A stretch of DNA of 7,817 bases from an uncultured Bacilli bacterium. Lineage in GTDB: Bacteria > Bacillota_I > Bacilli_A > RF39 > UBA660. Where the stretch lies: contig CANRHM010000059.1 in the NCBI GenBank assembly GCA_947630415.1, positions 1 through 7,817 on the forward strand. Direction: 5' to 3'. Each line of letters opens with the position of its first letter. Position 1 is the stretch's first letter. The notes below the pieces were generated by a model. The model did no database searches. It had not been told where the DNA came from and saw nothing but the letters and a program-made list of their open reading frames with translations. This document shows, one piece after another, positions 6,427-7,817 of this stretch. Made by a program: the position numbers and the translations under genes.

Positions 6427-7331
6427 TGACAAGAGAACAACTCTTAGAAGAAAAAGAATATGAAGAGAAAAAAGAAAAAAGAAAAAAAAGAATCTTTATT
6501 TCCTTGATTTGCTTCATTTTGTTTATTGCTCTCTTGCTTCTCTATAGTCGTTTTATTGCTACTAGTGGCCTAGTAGTTCGTGAATATAAAGTAGCAAATG
6601 AACGTCTTCCTCAAGACTTTTATGGATTAAAAATTGTACAGTTTTCGGACTTACATTATGGTTCTACGATTTTTAAAAAAGATTTAGAAAAAATCGTTCA
6701 AAAAGTAAATGAATTAAAACCCGATTTATTAGTCTTTACAGGAGACTTAATCGATAAAGATACCAAAGTAACAGAAGCATTAAAAACAGAATTAACCGAT
6801 CTTTTAAAAGAAATGAAAGCAAAAGTTGGAAAATACGCCGTAAGTGGCAATCATGATTATCTCTATGAAGGTTTTAAAAAGATTATTCAAGAAGCAGGAT
6901 TTAACTTTCTCGATAATTCCTACGATTTAATCTATTACCAAGGATATCAACCTATTTTAATTACCGGTATGAGCGATAGTGGGCAGTTCCAAAGTGATAT
7001 AGATAAAGCATTTGCTTACTTTACTAAAGATGATAAAAAAGAAGATATTTATACGATTAGTCTTTTCCATGAACCAGATGATATCACTTCTATTTTAGCT
7101 AAATATTCGGTTGATTTAGCTCTAGCAGGACATTCACATAATGGACAAGTAAGACTTCCCTTCCTTCCACCTTTAGTTACGGTTCGAGGCGCTAGAAAAT
7201 ATAATGATGAGTATTATAGAGTAGATAAAACAGACCTTTATATTTCAGGAGGCCTTGGTACCAGCAATTATAAATTCCGTCTTTTTAACCGACCTAGTAT
7301 TAACTTTTATCGATTAGTAAAAGAAGATTAA
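6423..7331 (+). CDS. Membrane-anchored metallophosphoesterase (YkuE/YaeI-like)
   Basis: This is a 302-aa calcineurin-like phosphoesterase with an N-terminal anchor. Residues 1-23 are very charged (EEKEYEEKKEKRKKR), followed by one transmembrane helix at about 24-46, so the catalytic domain is probably extracytoplasmic. The dimetal motifs are complete: D76-x-H78 (SDLHYG), G107-D108-xx-D111, G142-N143-H144-D145, H216 (FHEPDD) and G236-H237-S-H239. The C-terminal GGLGT...FRLFNRPSI is typical of the YkuE/YaeI branch, some members of which hydrolyse lipid-linked phosphodiester or pyrophosphate substrates. No twin-arginine motif is seen, unlike B. subtilis YkuE. Two tandem ATGs occur (6423 and 6426). 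GGTGG at 6411-6415, inside the protease gene, is 7 nt from the first. The ATGA overlap indicates translational coupling with the protease. Substrate unknown. Confidence 0.92.
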   Translation: MMTREQLLEEKEYEEKKEKRKKRIFISLICFILFIALLLLYSRFIATSGLVVREYKVANERLPQDFYGLKIVQFSDLHYGSTIFKKDLEKIVQKVNELKPDLLVFTGDLIDKDTKVTEALKTELTDLLKEMKAKVGKYAVSGNHDYLYEGFKKIIQEAGFNFLDNSYDLIYYQGYQPILITGMSDSGQFQSDIDKAFAYFTKDDKKEDIYTISLFHEPDDITSILAKYSVDLALAGHSHNGQVRLPFLPPLVTVRGARKYNDEYYRVDKTDLYISGGLGTSNYKFRLFNRPSINFYRLVKED

Positions 7332-7361
7332 AAAAAGTTTCAAAACAAATTGAAACTTTTT
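7332..7361 (+). terminator. Intrinsic terminator after the metallophosphoesterase gene
   Basis: A perfect 12-bp stem pairs AAAAAGTTTCAA (7332-7343) with TTGAAACTTTTT (7350-7361) around a 6-nt loop, right after the stop codon. The T run lies in the 3' arm and A residues occupy the 5' arm, so it could work in both directions. The 3' arm also contains the -35 element of the next promoter. Confidence 0.8.
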
Positions 7362-7378
7362 ATGTGATCTTATATAAT
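7350..7378 (+). promoter_or_regulatory. Rightward promoter of the small toxin-like locus
   Basis: -35 TTGAAA (7350-7355, five of six consensus positions) and -10 TATAAT (7373-7378) have 17-bp spacing. Transcription would start near A7385, where the conserved AGATACAC sequence begins. The -35 sits within the 3' arm of the preceding terminator. Confidence 0.75.
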
Positions 7379-7454
7379 AAAATTAGATACACTTGATGGT
7401 TAGGTGTTTTACTCTATTCTATTCTTTACTATGAATAGAAAAGAGGTGATTTCT

Positions 7455-7559
7455 ATGATGGATAACATGATAGAAAGGATAAATTCTTTTGGAATTAATA
7501 ATAGCATTTGCTTTTATTGTGCTTTGCACTATCATAGTTCTCAAAAAGAACTAGCTTAA
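7455..7559 (+). CDS. 34-aa small ORF (leader frame or shifted toxin start)
   Basis: The frame starts with tandem ATGs at 7455 and 7458 and has an excellent SD, AGAGGTG (7442-7448), 6 nt upstream. It encodes MMDNMIERINSFGINNS followed by a Cys/His/Tyr-containing tail and stops at TAA 7557. The peptide itself has no recognisable family. Its importance is positional: it overlaps, in the other frame, a hydrophobic peptide at 7489-7554. Either it is a leader whose translation opens the toxin start (as mok does for hok), or it holds the toxin N-terminus and a one-base difference in the T run at 7487-7490 has thrown the frame. The SD makes translation likely; function is inferred. Confidence 0.45.
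   Translation: MMDNMIERINSFGINNSICFYCALHYHSSQKELA
7489..7554 (+). CDS. Single-span hydrophobic peptide, candidate type I toxin
   Basis: In the +1 frame relative to the 34-aa ORF, TTG 7489 opens a 21-residue peptide with the core LIIAFAFIVLCTIIVL and a basic end KKN, stopping at TAG 7552. A single membrane helix with a charged C-terminus is the hallmark of type I toxins such as Fst, TxpA and BsrG. AAAGGA at 7474-7479 is 9 nt before the TTG, a usable but weaker SD; an ATT at 7483 is the only other in-frame option before a stop. If one T of the run 7487-7490 were absent, the upstream frame would continue MMDNMIERINS directly into this helix, giving a 32-aa protein of standard toxin size. The sequence shows the hydrophobic frame; toxicity is inferred. 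Confidence 0.45.
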   Translation: MELIIAFAFIVLCTIIVLKKN

Positions 7560-7561
7560 AC

Positions 7562-7594
7562 GAAAACACCGATCAACTTTGATGCGGTGTTTTC
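7562..7594. terminator. Shared bidirectional terminator of convergent small RNAs
   Basis: GAAAACACCG (7562-7571) pairs perfectly with CGGTGTTTTC (7585-7594). The stem extends by ATCA/TGAT with one bulged G, leaving an ACTT loop. Reading right, TTTTCT closes the stem; reading left, TTTTCGTTT does. Convergent RNAs sharing one terminator, whose loops are mutually complementary, is the par/Fst arrangement. Confidence 0.7.
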
Positions 7595-7677
7595 TCCAAC
7601 CATAATAGAATAGAGAAAGCATCTGACAGGTAAAATCAGGTGTATCTCTTTTTTATTATATGAAGATTCCTTCACAT
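7562..7677 (-). ncRNA. Predicted antisense antitoxin RNA (RNA II-like)
   Basis: A leftward RNA from the strong promoter at 7684-7712 would start near 7677 and end at the shared terminator, about 115 nt. A second TATAAT (7660-7655) with a poor -35 could give a shorter RNA of about 85 nt starting near 7648, in the AGATACACC sequence. The RNA carries CTCTATTCTATT (7615-7604), identical to the SD-blocking strand of the toxin mRNA (7412-7423). It can therefore pair in trans with the GAATAGA segment (7433-7439) and its flanks next to the SD. Its 5' ACACCT is complementary to AGGTGT at 7402-7407. No reading frame of note is present. Confidence 0.5.
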
Positions 7678-7683
7678 GAATAC

Positions 7684-7712
7684 ATTCTACCACAAAATTA
7701 GTTTTTCGTCAA
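7684..7712 (-). promoter_or_regulatory. Strong leftward promoter toward the antitoxin RNA
   Basis: On the minus strand, -35 TTGACG (7712-7707) and -10 TAGAAT (7689-7684) each match consensus at five of six positions, with ideal 17-bp spacing. The predicted start is near 7677, and no protein frame follows before the shared terminator. That fits an antisense RNA promoter. Confidence 0.7.
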
Positions 7713-7731
7713 TCTATTCTACCGTAAAACC

Positions 7732-7798
7732 TAAGTCGTCTGTGAATTTTAAGCGAAAATGTCCGCTTTTTTTAAGTCGATTTTAAGGAAAAATGTCC
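7732..7798. repeat. Degenerate direct repeat pair, possible mobile-element end
   Basis: TAAGTCG occurs at 7732-7738 and 7773-7779. ATTTTAAG followed by AAAATGTCC occurs at 7746-7764 and 7780-7798, 34 bp apart. The second copy lacks the 7 bp that separate the two parts in the first. A weak AAGCG/CGCTT stem plus seven T residues (7751-7773) lies in the first copy. Serial repeats with an (A)AAATGTCC core resemble the multiple transposase-binding sites at ends of IS21-type elements, but no transposase gene is in the window. The assignment is tentative; only the repeats are certain. Confidence 0.45.
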
Positions 7799-7817
7799 CT
7801 ATGTATTAAATGCTTTT

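Larger units (their letters stand above)
7385..7597 (+). ncRNA. Predicted toxin mRNA (RNA I-like) with SD-sequestering hairpin
   Basis: The transcript runs from the promoter at 7350-7378 to the terminator at 7562-7594, about 210 nt. It begins with a small hairpin, ACACTT (7389-7394) with AGGTGT (7402-7407, one G-U pair). A longer stem follows: TTCTATTC (7417-7424) pairs perfectly with GAATAGAA (7433-7440), and after one A/A mismatch CTCT (7412-7415) pairs with AGAG (7442-7445). AGAG is part of the AGAGGTG SD of the first small frame, so the folded 5' end would block translation. This matches the logic of Fst/par-type toxin mRNAs. All folding was read by eye, with no energy calculation. Confidence 0.5.

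Noticed and set aside
7562..7594. Palindrome as a CRISPR repeat or riboswitch
   Set aside because: There is a single copy, no spacers and no aptamer-like conserved core; its position between convergent promoters fits a bidirectional terminator better.

Overview
The window is AT-rich bacterial DNA with standard stop-codon usage: the CPBP protease gene ends in TGA and Trp is encoded by TGG. Shine-Dalgarno (SD) sites are strong (AAGGAGG, GGAGT, AGGTGG) and the gene families are typical of Bacillota. Together these suggest a low-GC Bacilli or Erysipelotrichia-type organism, possibly an uncultured gut lineage. The lineage guess is inference; no species is claimed.

Layout. (1) 1-112, minus strand: the 5' end of a small exported or anchored protein with its own promoter. 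(2) 279-4687, minus strand: a transcription/translation operon in the order rimP-nusA-ylxR-comEB-infB. It starts from a good promoter and a leader hairpin and ends at an intrinsic terminator. The genes overlap or lie 0-20 nt apart. RimP is only 87 aa, NusA carries an acidic N-domain insertion, a dCMP deaminase gene sits where ylxQ usually is, and rbfA does not follow infB. (3) 4685-5254, minus strand: a solitary AbiEi-like antitoxin/regulator with no toxin gene beside it. (4) 5255-5484: a divergent intergenic region with an imperfect 24-bp palindrome and a promoter for (5). (5) 5485-7331, plus strand: a two-gene operon of a CPBP-family membrane protease and a membrane-anchored metallophosphoesterase, joined by an ATGA overlap and closed by a terminator. 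(6) 7332-7817: about 490 bp with no long gene but dense in signals.

The most interesting stretch is region 6. A good promoter points right and another points left, both toward a shared palindromic terminator. Between them is a tiny frame with an excellent SD, overlapped in +1 by a frame for a single-span hydrophobic peptide ending in Lys-Lys-Asn. A hairpin sequesters the SD, and the convergent RNA carries the same SD-blocking sequence. This is the architecture of a Fst/par-like type I toxin-antitoxin locus, with an overlapping leader frame (mok/hok-like) or a one-base frameshift in the toxin. The window ends in degenerate direct repeats that may be the end of a mobile element.

How the genes work together. 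The minus-strand operon couples ribosome maturation (RimP), transcription elongation/termination (NusA), RNase P modulation (YlxR/RnpM), dTMP precursor supply (dCMP deaminase) and translation initiation (IF-2). The AbiEi-like regulator and the palindrome next to it are placed to control the divergent protease/phosphoesterase pair, but that link is inference.
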